64,000 nucleotides of DNA from HGM04593 sp045634365 (GTDB lineage: Bacteria > Bacteroidota > Bacteroidia > Bacteroidales > Bacteroidaceae): positions 1 through 64,000 of the forward strand of contig JAZRAC010000032.1 of NCBI GenBank assembly GCA_045634365.1. The letters run 5' to 3'. This document shows, piece by piece, positions 16,811-25,671 of this stretch. How positions within the stretch are numbered: the first letter of the stretch is position 1; every line of letters begins with the position of its first letter. The notes under the pieces were generated by a model. The model was not told the origin of the DNA, searched no databases, and saw nothing but the letters and a program-made list of their open reading frames with translations. Both the position numbers and the translations under genes were made by a program.

Positions 16811-17236
16811 TCACCCCTTTTTGCAGTTGTTGCACACACCCGTGACAATGTAATTTATATTCTCAACCTCAAAATCGATGGGAAGGGCAACCACAGGAAC
16901 ATCCTGCGAGGGGATACACATTGAGCGGCCGCACACGCGGCAAGTGGCGTGAATGTGGCGACAAGTGTGGCGAGAAGCCTCATCGGCCATTGCCGACGAG
17001 GGATGGTGATAGCAATATTTTCTTTTTCCGCTGCCATCCTCGAAACTATGCAAAAGATGCTCCTCTTCAAAGAGAGTGAGGGCACGGAACACCGTGCTGC
17101 GATCTATTGTGGAGAGATAATTATATAACTCTTCGAGCGAGAAGGGGGCAGCATACTCCACCACCCCTTTGAATATAAGCAACCGCACCGCAGTGGGCCT
17201 TATTGCGTGCTCTTTAAGAATTTTCTCATAGTCCAT
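16811..17236 (-). CDS. Fur-family metal-responsive repressor
   Basis: A 141-residue Fur-type regulator. The winged helix spans about residues 1-80 (IRPTAVRLLIFKGVVE, SLEELYNYLSTIDRSTVFRAL) and the dimerisation and metal domain has HIHATCRVCGRSMC and a C-terminal CNNC, giving two CxxC pairs for structural zinc. It is transcribed divergently from a metal-efflux permease over an intergenic region with overlapping inverted repeats, so it probably controls that permease and itself. Whether it senses zinc, copper, iron or peroxide cannot be read from the sequence; short length and partner favour a Zur-like or heavy-metal role. Confidence 0.88.
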   Translation of the reverse strand: MDYEKILKEHAIRPTAVRLLIFKGVVEYAAPFSLEELYNYLSTIDRSTVFRALTLFEEEHLLHSFEDGSGKRKYCYHHPSSAMADEASRHTCRHIHATCRVCGRSMCIPSQDVPVVALPIDFEVENINYIVTGVCNNCKKG

Positions 17237-17240
17237 AGTG

Positions 17241-17292
17241 CAAAAATACTATTTTAAGAGAAAAAATAGTCAAACTATGCAAACTATTTGCA
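17241..17292. promoter_or_regulatory. Operator array between the Fur-family gene and the metal permease
   Basis: ACTATTTT (17248-17255) and AAAATAGT (17263-17270) form an 8-7-8 palindrome. AAATAGT (17264-17270) also pairs with ACTATTT (17283-17289), and TGCAAA-CTA-TTTGCA (17278-17292) is a further palindrome. The first lies inside the minus-strand promoter TTTG-N22-TATTTTTG (17274-17241). A plus-strand TATTTTTG at 17305-17312 is the likely -7 box of the permease. The arrangement suits repression of both genes. Confidence 0.65.
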
Positions 17293-17332
17293 CAATTTTA
17301 ATATTATTTTTGCATATATAAAAGATTGCATT

Positions 17333-18583
17333 ATGACCGAAATTCTTGAACTGATAAACAAAATGTCGCCTTTTGTACTGCTGGGTTTCCTGCTTGCCGG
17401 AATTATGCACGCATTCGTTCCGGGCGACCTTTATCGTCGATATTTGGGCGGCGGTACACTGCGCAGCATAATAAATGCCACACTGCTTGGCGTACCTTTG
17501 CCTCTCTGTTCGTGCGGTGTAATTCCCACGGCAATGTCGCTGCACAAAGAGGGAGCCTCAAAGGCCGCAACAGTATCGTTTCTCATTGCCACCCCTCAAA
17601 CAGGAGTCGACTCCATAATTGCCACATACTCTCTTATGGGATTGCCATTTGCTCTGCTGCGCCCCATTGCGGCCATAGTAACGGCACTTACAGGCGGGCT
17701 GCTCACCGCAAAATTCTCCGATGAAAAGGGAGTAAACAGTATAAAAGCAACACCCGAGAGAGTAACGGCAAGAAGCTCTTTTGCCACAAAAATTACGAGC
17801 GCTCTTAAATATGCATTCGTGGATATGATGCAGGATATTGGCAAATGGCTCATTGTGGGACTCATCGTGGCAGGGCTTATCACTGTGTTTGTACCCGAAT
17901 CGTTTTTTGGGATTTTTGCCGGCAACTCCCTGTTGAGTATGCTGCTGGTACTTTTGTTGGCAATACCAATGTACCTGTGTGCCACCGGTTCAATACCCAT
18001 AGCCGTGGCTCTTATGCTCAAAGGGCTCACCCCCGGCACCGCATTCGTGCTGCTTATGGCCGGCCCTGCGGTAAACACAGCCTCTATGCTCATAATCGGC
18101 AAAGTAATGGGCCGTCGCACCCTTCTTCTCTATCTGCTATCCATAATCGGAGGTGCCATTGCCTTCGGACTTATTATAGACAATCTGTTGCCAGGCGAGT
18201 GGTTCAGCACCCCACTGTCGGGCATACACGCACACGGGCACGGCGGTTTTTCCTATTTTGATACAGCTTGTTCGATTCTTCTTGCCATTATGCTCATAAA
18301 CGCCTTTATACAACGCCACCGCCACAAATACAAACACAATCACTGCGGTTGCGACGATTGCAACTGCAACGCACAAGAAGAAGCAACCACATTCACCATT
18401 GAAGGAATGGCCTGCAACCACTGCAAGGCAAGCGTAGAGAAGGCCGTGACTGCCATAGAGGGGGTTAAGAGCGTGGAAGTAACCCTCGCCGACGGAAAAG
18501 CAACGGTAAAAGGGCGGTTCGACAAGGAAAAAGTAATCGACACAGTAAAATCCATAGGTTTTTCCATTAAAGAGGCGGAGTAA
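17333..18583 (+). CDS. SO_0444-type heavy-metal efflux permease with C-terminal HMA domain
   Basis: A 416-residue membrane protein with about eight transmembrane segments. The family motif LPLCSCGVIPTAMSL lies near residues 57-70, and a second conserved block LLAIPMYLCATGSIPIAVAL near 207-226. A cytoplasmic loop at about 295-350 is rich in His and Cys (HAHGHGG, HRHKYKHNHCGCDDCNC), followed by an HMA domain with GMACNHCKASVEKAV near 356-370. It probably exports copper, zinc or a related ion. ATG at 17333 is chosen; a TTG 15 codons upstream would overlap the operator. The gene faces the Fur-family regulator. Confidence 0.88.
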   Translation: MTEILELINKMSPFVLLGFLLAGIMHAFVPGDLYRRYLGGGTLRSIINATLLGVPLPLCSCGVIPTAMSLHKEGASKAATVSFLIATPQTGVDSIIATYSLMGLPFALLRPIAAIVTALTGGLLTAKFSDEKGVNSIKATPERVTARSSFATKITSALKYAFVDMMQDIGKWLIVGLIVAGLITVFVPESFFGIFAGNSLLSMLLVLLLAIPMYLCATGSIPIAVALMLKGLTPGTAFVLLMAGPAVNTASMLIIGKVMGRRTLLLYLLSIIGGAIAFGLIIDNLLPGEWFSTPLSGIHAHGHGGFSYFDTACSILLAIMLINAFIQRHRHKYKHNHCGCDDCNCNAQEEATTFTIEGMACNHCKASVEKAVTAIEGVKSVEVTLADGKATVKGRFDKEKVIDTVKSIGFSIKEAE

Positions 18584-18675
18584 TTCCCCTCTTTAATTGT
18601 TATTACCCTGCCAAGCGAGTGATTTTTTATAAAAATTATGTATATTCGCGCTGTTGCCAAAGAATTCGAATAACT

Positions 18676-20337
18676 ATGAATTTTATAAACTCACTCTTTG
18701 TAGAGCACTCGGCCTTGCAGGCTATAATTATATTATCGCTCATTTCGGCTGCGGGAATTGTACTAGGCAAAATACGTATATTCGGAATATCGCTTGGAAT
18801 AACCTTCGTGTTCTTCATAGGAATTCTTGCAGGCAGCCAAGGATTAAGCATCGACCCCTCTATGCTGCATTATGCCGAATCTTTCGGCCTTGTACTCTTT
18901 GTCTATGCACTTGGATTGCAGGTGGGCCCCGGTTTTTTCAGCTCCCTGCGCACAGCCGGAGCAAAATTACTTTTGCCGGCAACAGGCATAGTGCTTGCAG
19001 GCACCATCGTAGCCTACGGAGCAAGCTACCTTTGCGGAATATCCATAGCCGATATTTCGGGAATACTCTGCGGTGCCACCACCAACACCCCCGCGCTTGC
19101 GGCAGCACAGCAGACTCTGGAACAGATGGGCATAGATGCTAACGGCGCCGCGCTCAGTTGCGCCCTCGCCTATCCATTGGGAGTAGTGGGAGTGATACTC
19201 GCGATTGCCTTTATGCGCCGATTCTTTGTTAAAGAGAGTGATCTTGCAGGCCCCGACAAGGAGCACAAGAAGAGCGTATTTGTAGCCAGCTATCGAGTGA
19301 CCAACCCTGCCATATTCGGCAAGAGCGTGAGCGAGATTGCAGCCGGCAGCCAACATATTTTTGTAATTTCACGCCTGTGGCGCAACGGCAAAGTGCAAAT
19401 TCCCACCGGCGACAAAGAGATAGAGGAGAACGATGTACTGCTCATTATAACAAAGCCCGAGGAGAGCGAGGCTCTGCGTATGATATTCGGCGAGAAGGAG
19501 GATAAGGATTGGAATTCCGAGAATATCGATTGGAACAAGATAGACAGCCGGCTGGTTGCACAGCGCATTCTAATCACCCGCCCCGAAATTAACGGCAAGA
19601 AGCTGTCGTCGTTGCGCTTGCGCAATAACTATGGCATAAACATCAGCCGAATATACCGCTCGGGAGTGGAGCTGCTGGCAACCCCCGACCTGCGCTTGCA
19701 AATGGGCGACAGGCTCACGGTGGTGGGCGAAGCACCCAACATACACAGCGTGGAGAAAATTCTCGGCAATGCAGTGAAAAATCTCAACGAACCCAATCTA
19801 GTGGCAGTATTCATTGGAATAATTCTTGGCCTTACGCTCGGAAGCATCCCCTTTGCAATCCCGGGGATGTCGCTCCCCGTGAAATTGGGCCTTGCCGGAG
19901 GCCCCATACTTATGGGTATTCTGGTGGGAACATTCGGGCCGCGCCTGCATATGGTTACATACACCACACAAAGTGCCAATATGATGTTGCGTGCTCTCGG
20001 GCTGAACCTCTATCTTGCCTGCTTGGGGCTCGACGCGGGTGCTCATTTTTTCGAGACGATTGTACGGCCCGAGGGTGCCTTGTGGCTGGCATTGGGCTTC
20101 CTAATCACCACTCTGCCGGTAATTGCCGTGTGCCTCCTCTCGTTACGGGTGCTTAAACTCGATTTTGGCTCGGCGGTAGGGCTAGCCTGCGGTGCGATGG
20201 CCAACCCTATGGCACTGAACTATGCAAATGAGAATATAGAGGGTGATAATCCGTCGGTCTCTTATGCCACGGTCTACCCCGTCTGTATATTTTTAAGGAT
20301 TATAATAATACAGGTAGCAATAATGCTGCTCGCATAG
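18676..20337 (+). CDS. AspT/YidE-family transporter with two RCK-C domains
   Basis: A 553-residue protein with the duplicated aspartate:alanine exchanger domain at each end (about 10-180 and 385-550) and two TrkA-C/RCK-C ligand-binding domains between (about 205-285 and 300-375). The repeat signatures GLVLFVYALGLQVGPGFF and LYLACLGLDAGAHFF, and GILCGATTNTPALAAAQ and GLACGAMANPMALNYA, mark the two halves. Relatives exchange dicarboxylic amino acids, but most bacterial homologues are uncharacterised. ATG at 18676 is preferred over an upstream ATG at 18637 region reading through the putative promoter. It ends 9 bases from the oppositely oriented glycosyltransferase gene. Confidence 0.85.
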   Translation: MNFINSLFVEHSALQAIIILSLISAAGIVLGKIRIFGISLGITFVFFIGILAGSQGLSIDPSMLHYAESFGLVLFVYALGLQVGPGFFSSLRTAGAKLLLPATGIVLAGTIVAYGASYLCGISIADISGILCGATTNTPALAAAQQTLEQMGIDANGAALSCALAYPLGVVGVILAIAFMRRFFVKESDLAGPDKEHKKSVFVASYRVTNPAIFGKSVSEIAAGSQHIFVISRLWRNGKVQIPTGDKEIEENDVLLIITKPEESEALRMIFGEKEDKDWNSENIDWNKIDSRLVAQRILITRPEINGKKLSSLRLRNNYGINISRIYRSGVELLATPDLRLQMGDRLTVVGEAPNIHSVEKILGNAVKNLNEPNLVAVFIGIILGLTLGSIPFAIPGMSLPVKLGLAGGPILMGILVGTFGPRLHMVTYTTQSANMMLRALGLNLYLACLGLDAGAHFFETIVRPEGALWLALGFLITTLPVIAVCLLSLRVLKLDFGSAVGLACGAMANPMALNYANENIEGDNPSVSYATVYPVCIFLRIIIIQVAIMLLA

Positions 20338-20346
20338 TGCACTACG

Positions 20347-21429
20347 CTATTTGCCAATGGCACGGCAATAACACTCCTTTGTCGCTTCCACCATCTTCTC
20401 AATCCCAAATTGCGAGAGACGCTCGCGACCGGCACGTCGCAAAGATTCGCGACGGGCTGTATCATCGAGCAGCAGGGTGAGTTTCTCTACAAGGCTGTCG
20501 GGGCTGCCGGGCTCATAATACTCAACAGCATCGCCGCCAATTTCGGGGAAACAGCTTGCATCGGCCAAAATCGTGGGGCAATCGGCCTTAAAGGCCTCCA
20601 AGATGGGTAGCCCGAACCCTTCGTAGAGCGAAGGAAACACAAAGCAGGCAGCATTCTTGTAGAGCCACAAAAGGGTTCCCTCGTCGACAAAGAAGGTGTG
20701 AGTGAGCCCATCAACGCCGTAGCGTTTAAGAAATTCCACCTCCTCGGGCGAGAAGGGACGGCCCGTACACACAATGTGCAGGCCATATTTTACCACCACC
20801 TGCGAGGCTGCCACTATAAACTCCTTAAAATTCTTATACTCGGCCTTTCTGTCGCCCACAAACAACAAATAATCGCCCGAGAAGGGGAGTTTCGCGGGGG
20901 TGGCAAGAAGATTATCGCTCCACATAAGACCGTGGTGTATTACATCTATCTTATTTTCGTCGGTACCCCATATCTCCATCATATCACGCTTGGTATTCTC
21001 CGAGATTGCGATAATTCTGTCGGCAGCATCCACAATCCTCGCTTTTTCCAACCGCACCTGCTCCAAGGCAGCCTCCTCCTCGGCATTTTTCCCCGAGAAA
21101 CGTTCTTGGATAAGGTCGTGCACGGTAACAACCGTCGGCACCTGCGGATGCTTGTATTTAAGCATCTTGGTAAAATAGTATGTAGGATGATAGACATCAT
21201 ATTGCGAATGGCGCATAAGCCAACGGGAGTAGGCCTCGTTATACTTGCGCATAAAGCCTAAATAGCGCAAAGGACAAGCATCGTGCATATAGACATTCTT
21301 TGTGGCAAGAAGCCCCATAGAAACATCGACTCCCTGCGCCGGAAGCTCCGATGCAAGTATAGAAAAGTAACGCGAAATTCCGCCTATGCGTTGCCCGTCG
21401 AACACCTCATTGTCGTACAATACCTTCAT
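20347..21429 (-). CDS. Glycosyltransferase family 4-type (GT-B)
   Basis: A 360-residue GT-B glycosyltransferase. The N-terminal acceptor domain begins VLYDNEVFDGQRIGGISRYF, with VVTVHDLIQERF near 127. The donor domain has LLFVGDRKAEYKNF, LWLYKNAACFVFPSLYEGFGLPILEAF (EX7E-type nucleotide-sugar motif near 265-290) and GGDAVEYYEPG. It most likely adds a hexose to a surface polysaccharide or lipopolysaccharide core. It is the third gene of a minus-strand trio and overlaps the preceding GT2 gene by 4 bases. Confidence 0.9.
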   Translation of the reverse strand: MKVLYDNEVFDGQRIGGISRYFSILASELPAQGVDVSMGLLATKNVYMHDACPLRYLGFMRKYNEAYSRWLMRHSQYDVYHPTYYFTKMLKYKHPQVPTVVTVHDLIQERFSGKNAEEEAALEQVRLEKARIVDAADRIIAISENTKRDMMEIWGTDENKIDVIHHGLMWSDNLLATPAKLPFSGDYLLFVGDRKAEYKNFKEFIVAASQVVVKYGLHIVCTGRPFSPEEVEFLKRYGVDGLTHTFFVDEGTLLWLYKNAACFVFPSLYEGFGLPILEAFKADCPTILADASCFPEIGGDAVEYYEPGSPDSLVEKLTLLLDDTARRESLRRAGRERLSQFGIEKMVEATKECYCRAIGK

Positions 21430-22142
21430 CTGTTTCTCATTTTATCCTTTAACCAACGGCAGAGGAAACGCACAAACACCCAAAGGCCGAAGTTCTTGTA
21501 GACAATTTTAAGCCTGTCCTTCTCAAAAGCCTCGTCGCGCGTAACAGCCGAAAATCCGGCCTCCATATAACGTGCCACACAAATATCCTCATATTGGAAT
21601 TTTATATCCTTGTCGTGCCAGCATTGTATGGTAATATAGTGGTCGGCCGCAACCTTGTATTTGAGATTGTATTTATACTTCTCCATTGCCATACGGGGGT
21701 AGAACACCGCCTGATGCAGAATGGGATATTTTGCAAGCATATAGGAGTTAAACTCGCCGTTCAGCACCTTTCCTTTGTGGAACACATTGCCATAATACAC
21801 CGTGGAGGGCTCTTTGAGCCTTGGGCACATTTCGGAAAATTCGGGATAGAGAAAATCGTCGCATCCGAGGAAATATATCCAATCGCCTGTCGCAAGGGCA
21901 ATTCCCTTGTTCATAGCATCGTATATACCTTTGTCGGGCTCGCTTATGTAGCGTGTAATATCGGCCTTGCGGCGTTCAAGAATCTCCAACGTACCATCAG
22001 TAGAGCCACCGTCCACTATCACATATTCAATATTGGGGTACGATTGTTGTGCCACGCTGTCTATTGCGCGTTCAATATATTCGGCACCATTGTACACCAC
22101 GGTTACAACGGTTACTTTAACTCCATATTTGTCGGTCATCAT
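21426..22142 (-). CDS. Glycosyltransferase family 2
   Basis: A GT-A enzyme of about 238 residues. Features are VTVVTVVYNGAEYIERAIDSV, the DGGSTDGTLEIL motif, PDKGIYDAMNKGIALATGDWIYFLGCDDFL with the metal-binding DD, and a basic C-terminal tail. This resembles WcaA/WbbD-like transferases that extend cell-surface glycans. ATG at 22142 or 22139 is preferred over the upstream TTG. Its start overlaps the end of the upstream GT2 gene, and its stop overlaps the next start, so the three are translationally coupled. Confidence 0.9.
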   Translation of the reverse strand: MMTDKYGVKVTVVTVVYNGAEYIERAIDSVAQQSYPNIEYVIVDGGSTDGTLEILERRKADITRYISEPDKGIYDAMNKGIALATGDWIYFLGCDDFLYPEFSEMCPRLKEPSTVYYGNVFHKGKVLNGEFNSYMLAKYPILHQAVFYPRMAMEKYKYNLKYKVAADHYITIQCWHDKDIKFQYEDICVARYMEAGFSAVTRDEAFEKDRLKIVYKNFGLWVFVRFLCRWLKDKMRNR

Positions 22143-22956
22143 TTTCAATATTTAGCAGTTGATCATAGCCGTTGTCACAGCGTTTTACTTTATCCATTAT
22201 CACCTGTTCGTACACTTCCAGATTGCCCTGTTCGTTGTGACGGGAATTGAATGTGTGATACAGATGAAAAGCTATTGCAAGGGATTTTACGATGCGTAGG
22301 GAGGTTCCGTTGTTATAGAGGCGGGCGGCAAGCTCAATATCCTCGTGTCCCCAGCCCGAAAGGTCGTTATTGTAACCGTTAACGGCAATAAAATCGCTCT
22401 TCCAGAAGGCGGTGTTACACCCTTTCACGTGGCGCACGTCGCTCGACCGGCGACACAGGAACAGCGAAAGAAACTTCGAGCGGAAGGCGTTAAAGCCGTT
22501 CATCACATTTTTCGAGAGGAGCGACACATCGCAACGCCCCTTTTTAAGAACCTCTTGTGTTATTTCTGGCAACAGGCAGGCGCGACTGCCACGCACAAAT
22601 GTGTGGGGGCGCATTTGGGCAATGTGGTCGGCAATAAAGTTCTTGTCAATAACAATATCGCCATCTATCTGCACAATGTAGTCGCCCGACGCTGCGGCTA
22701 TTGCGGTGTTCAATATACGTGTCTTTCGGAAGCCATTATCCTCTTGCCAGCAATGAATCACAGGCACAGGACATTTTTTGCGAAAATCATCTATAAGAGC
22801 CTTTGTTTCTTTGCGGCTGCCATCGTCGGCAATTACCACTTCGCAAGGCATCACAGTCTGTTTCAGCACCGAGTTAAGCGACACACTCAACGCTTCGGGC
22901 CAATTGTAGGTAGATACAAGCAGTGTTATTTTTACCATACTCGTGCAAGTTTCCAT
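22117..22956 (-). CDS. Glycosyltransferase family 2 with galactosyltransferase-type C-terminal region
   Basis: A 279-residue GT-A enzyme. VKITLLVSTYNWPEALSVSL starts the fold, followed by VVIADDGSRKET, YIVQIDGDIVIDKNF (DxD) and the C-terminal block NAFWKSDFIAVNGYNNDLSGWGHEDIELAARL, which is the Glyco_transf_7C signature of beta-galactosyl or hexosaminyl transferases. An internal ATG at 22938 (MVKITLL) could be the real start, since the first six residues are not conserved in type. It is the first gene of the trio and lies divergent to the GH95 gene. Confidence 0.9.
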   Translation of the reverse strand: METCTSMVKITLLVSTYNWPEALSVSLNSVLKQTVMPCEVVIADDGSRKETKALIDDFRKKCPVPVIHCWQEDNGFRKTRILNTAIAAASGDYIVQIDGDIVIDKNFIADHIAQMRPHTFVRGSRACLLPEITQEVLKKGRCDVSLLSKNVMNGFNAFRSKFLSLFLCRRSSDVRHVKGCNTAFWKSDFIAVNGYNNDLSGWGHEDIELAARLYNNGTSLRIVKSLAIAFHLYHTFNSRHNEQGNLEVYEQVIMDKVKRCDNGYDQLLNIENDDRQIWS

Positions 22957-22986
22957 TTATTGCGAAAAAACTTCGCATATACTATG

Positions 22987-23018
22987 CAAATATAGATGTT
23001 TACCACCGACTTTACAAT
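22987..23018 (-). promoter_or_regulatory. Promoter of the glycosyltransferase trio
   Basis: Minus strand ATTG (23018-23015), a 20-base spacer, then TATATTTG (22994-22987). The -7 box is a full match and the -33 box has one mismatch. It is about 30 bases before the first GT start. Confidence 0.65.
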
Positions 23019-23123
23019 ATGTGCAACATTTTTTTTAACACAACTGCAATTTACATAGAGCAACCGCCTCTCTCTTTTTCAAAAACAACCGGCAATTAAA
23101 GCAGAATATTGATACAAATTTCA

Positions 23124-23131
23124 TATATTTG
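23124..23131 (+). promoter_or_regulatory. -7 element of the GH95 fucosidase gene
   Basis: TATATTTG 27 bases before the ATG at 23158. No TTTG is found 19-21 bases upstream, so an activator may be needed, or the -33 box is diverged. Confidence 0.5.
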
Positions 23132-23157
23132 CATTCGGAACAAAAAAACAAGACAAA

Positions 23158-25665
23158 ATGAAAAGAGCGACATTTTTGGTTATTGGAATAATATCGGCTG
23201 CATTGTCGATTCAAGCACAAGGAGATTACACACACGGCCTTTCCGTGTGGTTCGACCAACCAACCACGCTTAAAGGACGTGCCGTATGGTACGGCGGACG
23301 ACCCGACCTGTGGAAAGGCAAAGGGAAACCCGAATGGGCCGGCGACGCAGCCTACAACCCCGACCAAGAGTGGGAATCAAAATCATTGCCCATCGGCAAC
23401 GGCAGCATCGGAGCCAATATTATGGGTCCTCTCGAAGCGGAGCGTATAACATTCAACGAAAAGACTCTGTGGCGCGGCGGCCCCAACACCGCCGGAGGAG
23501 CCGACTATTATTGGAACGTAAATAAGCAGTCGGCACACTTGCTCGACGAGATAAGACAGGCGTTCATCGACGGCGACGACGAAAAAGCAGCCAAGCTCAC
23601 ACGCGAAAATTTCAACAGCACCGCATCCTATGAATATTACGGCGAAAAGCCCTTCCGTTTCGGCAATTTCACCACAATGGGAGAGTTCTACATAGAGACA
23701 GGGCACAGTATGATAGGGTTAGGCGACTACAAACGCGCCCTCTCGCTCGACTCGGCACTCGCCGTGGTGCAATATGAGAAAGACGGCATAAACTACGAGC
23801 GCAAATACTTTGTCTCGTACCCCGCCAATGTGCTTGCAATGAAATACAGCGCAAGCAAAGGCGGCGTGCAGAACCTCACATTCAGTTACGCCCCCAACCC
23901 CGTATCGGAAGGCACCCTCGAAAGTGACGGCAACGGCAGTCTTGTCTACAAAGCCCGCCTCGACAATAACAATATGCAGTACACAGTGAGGATGAGAGCC
24001 ATTGTAAAGGGTGGCACAACCGAAACAAAAGATGGCAAAATTTACATAAAAAACGCCGATGAAGTCTGCTTTTTTGTAACCGCCGACACCGACTACAAAA
24101 TAAACTTCAACCCCGACTTTAAAGACCCAAAAACATACGTGGGCATCAACCCCGACAGCACCACCGACGAATGGATGAAGAGTGCCGTGGCAAAGGGATA
24201 CGACATCCTGTTTCAAGAACACTACAAGGACTATTCGGAACTTTTCGGACGAGTGAGCCTCGACATAAACCCCAACGCACCCGCCACATTTGAATTTCCC
24301 GGCGTTGCCAACCTCCCCACCGACAAACGACTGAAAAGCTACCGCACAGGCAAGCCCGACTATGGATTGGAGCGACTCTATTTTCAATTCGGACGCTATC
24401 TGCTCATTGCAAGCTCGCGCCCCGGCAACCTCCCCGCCAATCTGCAAGGAATGTGGCACAACAACGTAGACGGCCCTTGGCGCGTGGACTACCACAATAA
24501 CATCAATCTGCAAATGAACTACTGGCCCGCCTGCGCCACCAACCTCGACGAATGTGTAATACCCCTTGTCGATTTTATAAAAACACTTATAAAACCCGGT
24601 GAAATTACCGCACAATCCTATTTTGGCGCACGCGGATGGACCGCAAGTATTTCGGGCAACATATTTGGCTTTACCGCCCCGCTCATAAGCCAAGATATGT
24701 CGTGGAACTTCAACCCGATGGCAGGCCCGTGGCTCGCCACACACGTTTGGGATTATTACGATTACACACGCGACAAAAAATTCTTGAAAGAGATAGGTTA
24801 CGAAATTATAAAGAGCAGCGCAATGTTTGCAACCGACTATTTGTGGAAGCGCGAGGACGGCAGCTACACAGCCGCCCCATCGACCTCGCCCGAGCACGGC
24901 CCCATCGACCAAGGAGCCACATTCGTTCACGCAGTGGTACGCGAAATTCTGCTCGATGCAATCGCTGCGGCAAAAACATTGAATGTCGACAAGGCACTGC
25001 AAAAAGAGTGGAAAAATGTGCTCGACAATCTTGTACCCTACAAGACCGGCCGTTACGGACAGTTGCTCGAATGGAGCAAAGATATTGACGACCCCAACGA
25101 CCAGCACCGTCACGTCAACCACCTGTTCGGCCTGCACCCTGGGCACACAATCTCGCCCGTAACCACCCCCGAACTTGCCGAAGCATCGAAGGTGGTGCTT
25201 GTGCACCGTGGCGACGGAGCAACAGGATGGAGTATGGGCTGGAAGCTCAACCAATGGGCACGCCTGCACGATGGCAACCACGCATACACACTCTTCGGCA
25301 ATCTGCTGAAAAACGGAACACTCGACAATCTGTGGGACACACACGCCCCCTTCCAGATAGATGGCAATTTCGGCGGCACAGCCGGCATTACCGAAATGCT
25401 TGTTCAGAGCCATATGGGCTTCATACACTTGTTGCCCGCACTACCCGACGCGTGGGAGGAGGGCTCTTTCAAAGGAGTATGCGCAAAGGGAGGCTTCGAA
25501 CTTGACATTACTTGGAGAGAAGGAAAGCCCGTAGAGGTTATTGTAACATCCAAGAGCGGTGCAAGATGCAATCTGCGATACGGCAACAGCACCCTCTCTT
25601 TCGGCACCAAAAAGGGAGGCCGCTACAAAGTGGTTCTCGCCGGCGACAAACTAAAAAGAGCATAA
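23158..25665 (+). CDS. Alpha-L-fucosidase, glycoside hydrolase family 95
   Basis: An 835-residue exported enzyme (signal peptide ending ALSIQAQG) that releases fucose, mainly alpha-1,2-linked, from mucin or milk-type glycans. GH95 domains appear in order: N-terminal beta domain (ESKSLPIGNGSIGANIMGP, FNEKTLWRGGPN near 80-115), helical linker, (alpha/alpha)6 barrel from about 395 with LPANLQGMWHNNVDGPWRVD and LQMNYWPACATNL, the acidic region STSPEHGPIDQGATFVHA near 575, HVNHLFGLHPGHTI, and WKLNQWARLHDGNHAY then FQIDGNFGGTAGITEML. Length matches family members. The nuclease gene follows after 6 bases. Confidence 0.95.
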   Translation: MKRATFLVIGIISAALSIQAQGDYTHGLSVWFDQPTTLKGRAVWYGGRPDLWKGKGKPEWAGDAAYNPDQEWESKSLPIGNGSIGANIMGPLEAERITFNEKTLWRGGPNTAGGADYYWNVNKQSAHLLDEIRQAFIDGDDEKAAKLTRENFNSTASYEYYGEKPFRFGNFTTMGEFYIETGHSMIGLGDYKRALSLDSALAVVQYEKDGINYERKYFVSYPANVLAMKYSASKGGVQNLTFSYAPNPVSEGTLESDGNGSLVYKARLDNNNMQYTVRMRAIVKGGTTETKDGKIYIKNADEVCFFVTADTDYKINFNPDFKDPKTYVGINPDSTTDEWMKSAVAKGYDILFQEHYKDYSELFGRVSLDINPNAPATFEFPGVANLPTDKRLKSYRTGKPDYGLERLYFQFGRYLLIASSRPGNLPANLQGMWHNNVDGPWRVDYHNNINLQMNYWPACATNLDECVIPLVDFIKTLIKPGEITAQSYFGARGWTASISGNIFGFTAPLISQDMSWNFNPMAGPWLATHVWDYYDYTRDKKFLKEIGYEIIKSSAMFATDYLWKREDGSYTAAPSTSPEHGPIDQGATFVHAVVREILLDAIAAAKTLNVDKALQKEWKNVLDNLVPYKTGRYGQLLEWSKDIDDPNDQHRHVNHLFGLHPGHTISPVTTPELAEASKVVLVHRGDGATGWSMGWKLNQWARLHDGNHAYTLFGNLLKNGTLDNLWDTHAPFQIDGNFGGTAGITEMLVQSHMGFIHLLPALPDAWEEGSFKGVCAKGGFELDITWREGKPVEVIVTSKSGARCNLRYGNSTLSFGTKKGGRYKVVLAGDKLKRA

Positions 25666-25671
25666 TCCACT

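Noticed and set aside
23719..25428. 569-residue open frame antisense to the GH95 gene
   Set aside because: Codon bias of the real gene leaves the opposite strand open; composition is Cys- and Val-rich with no domain.
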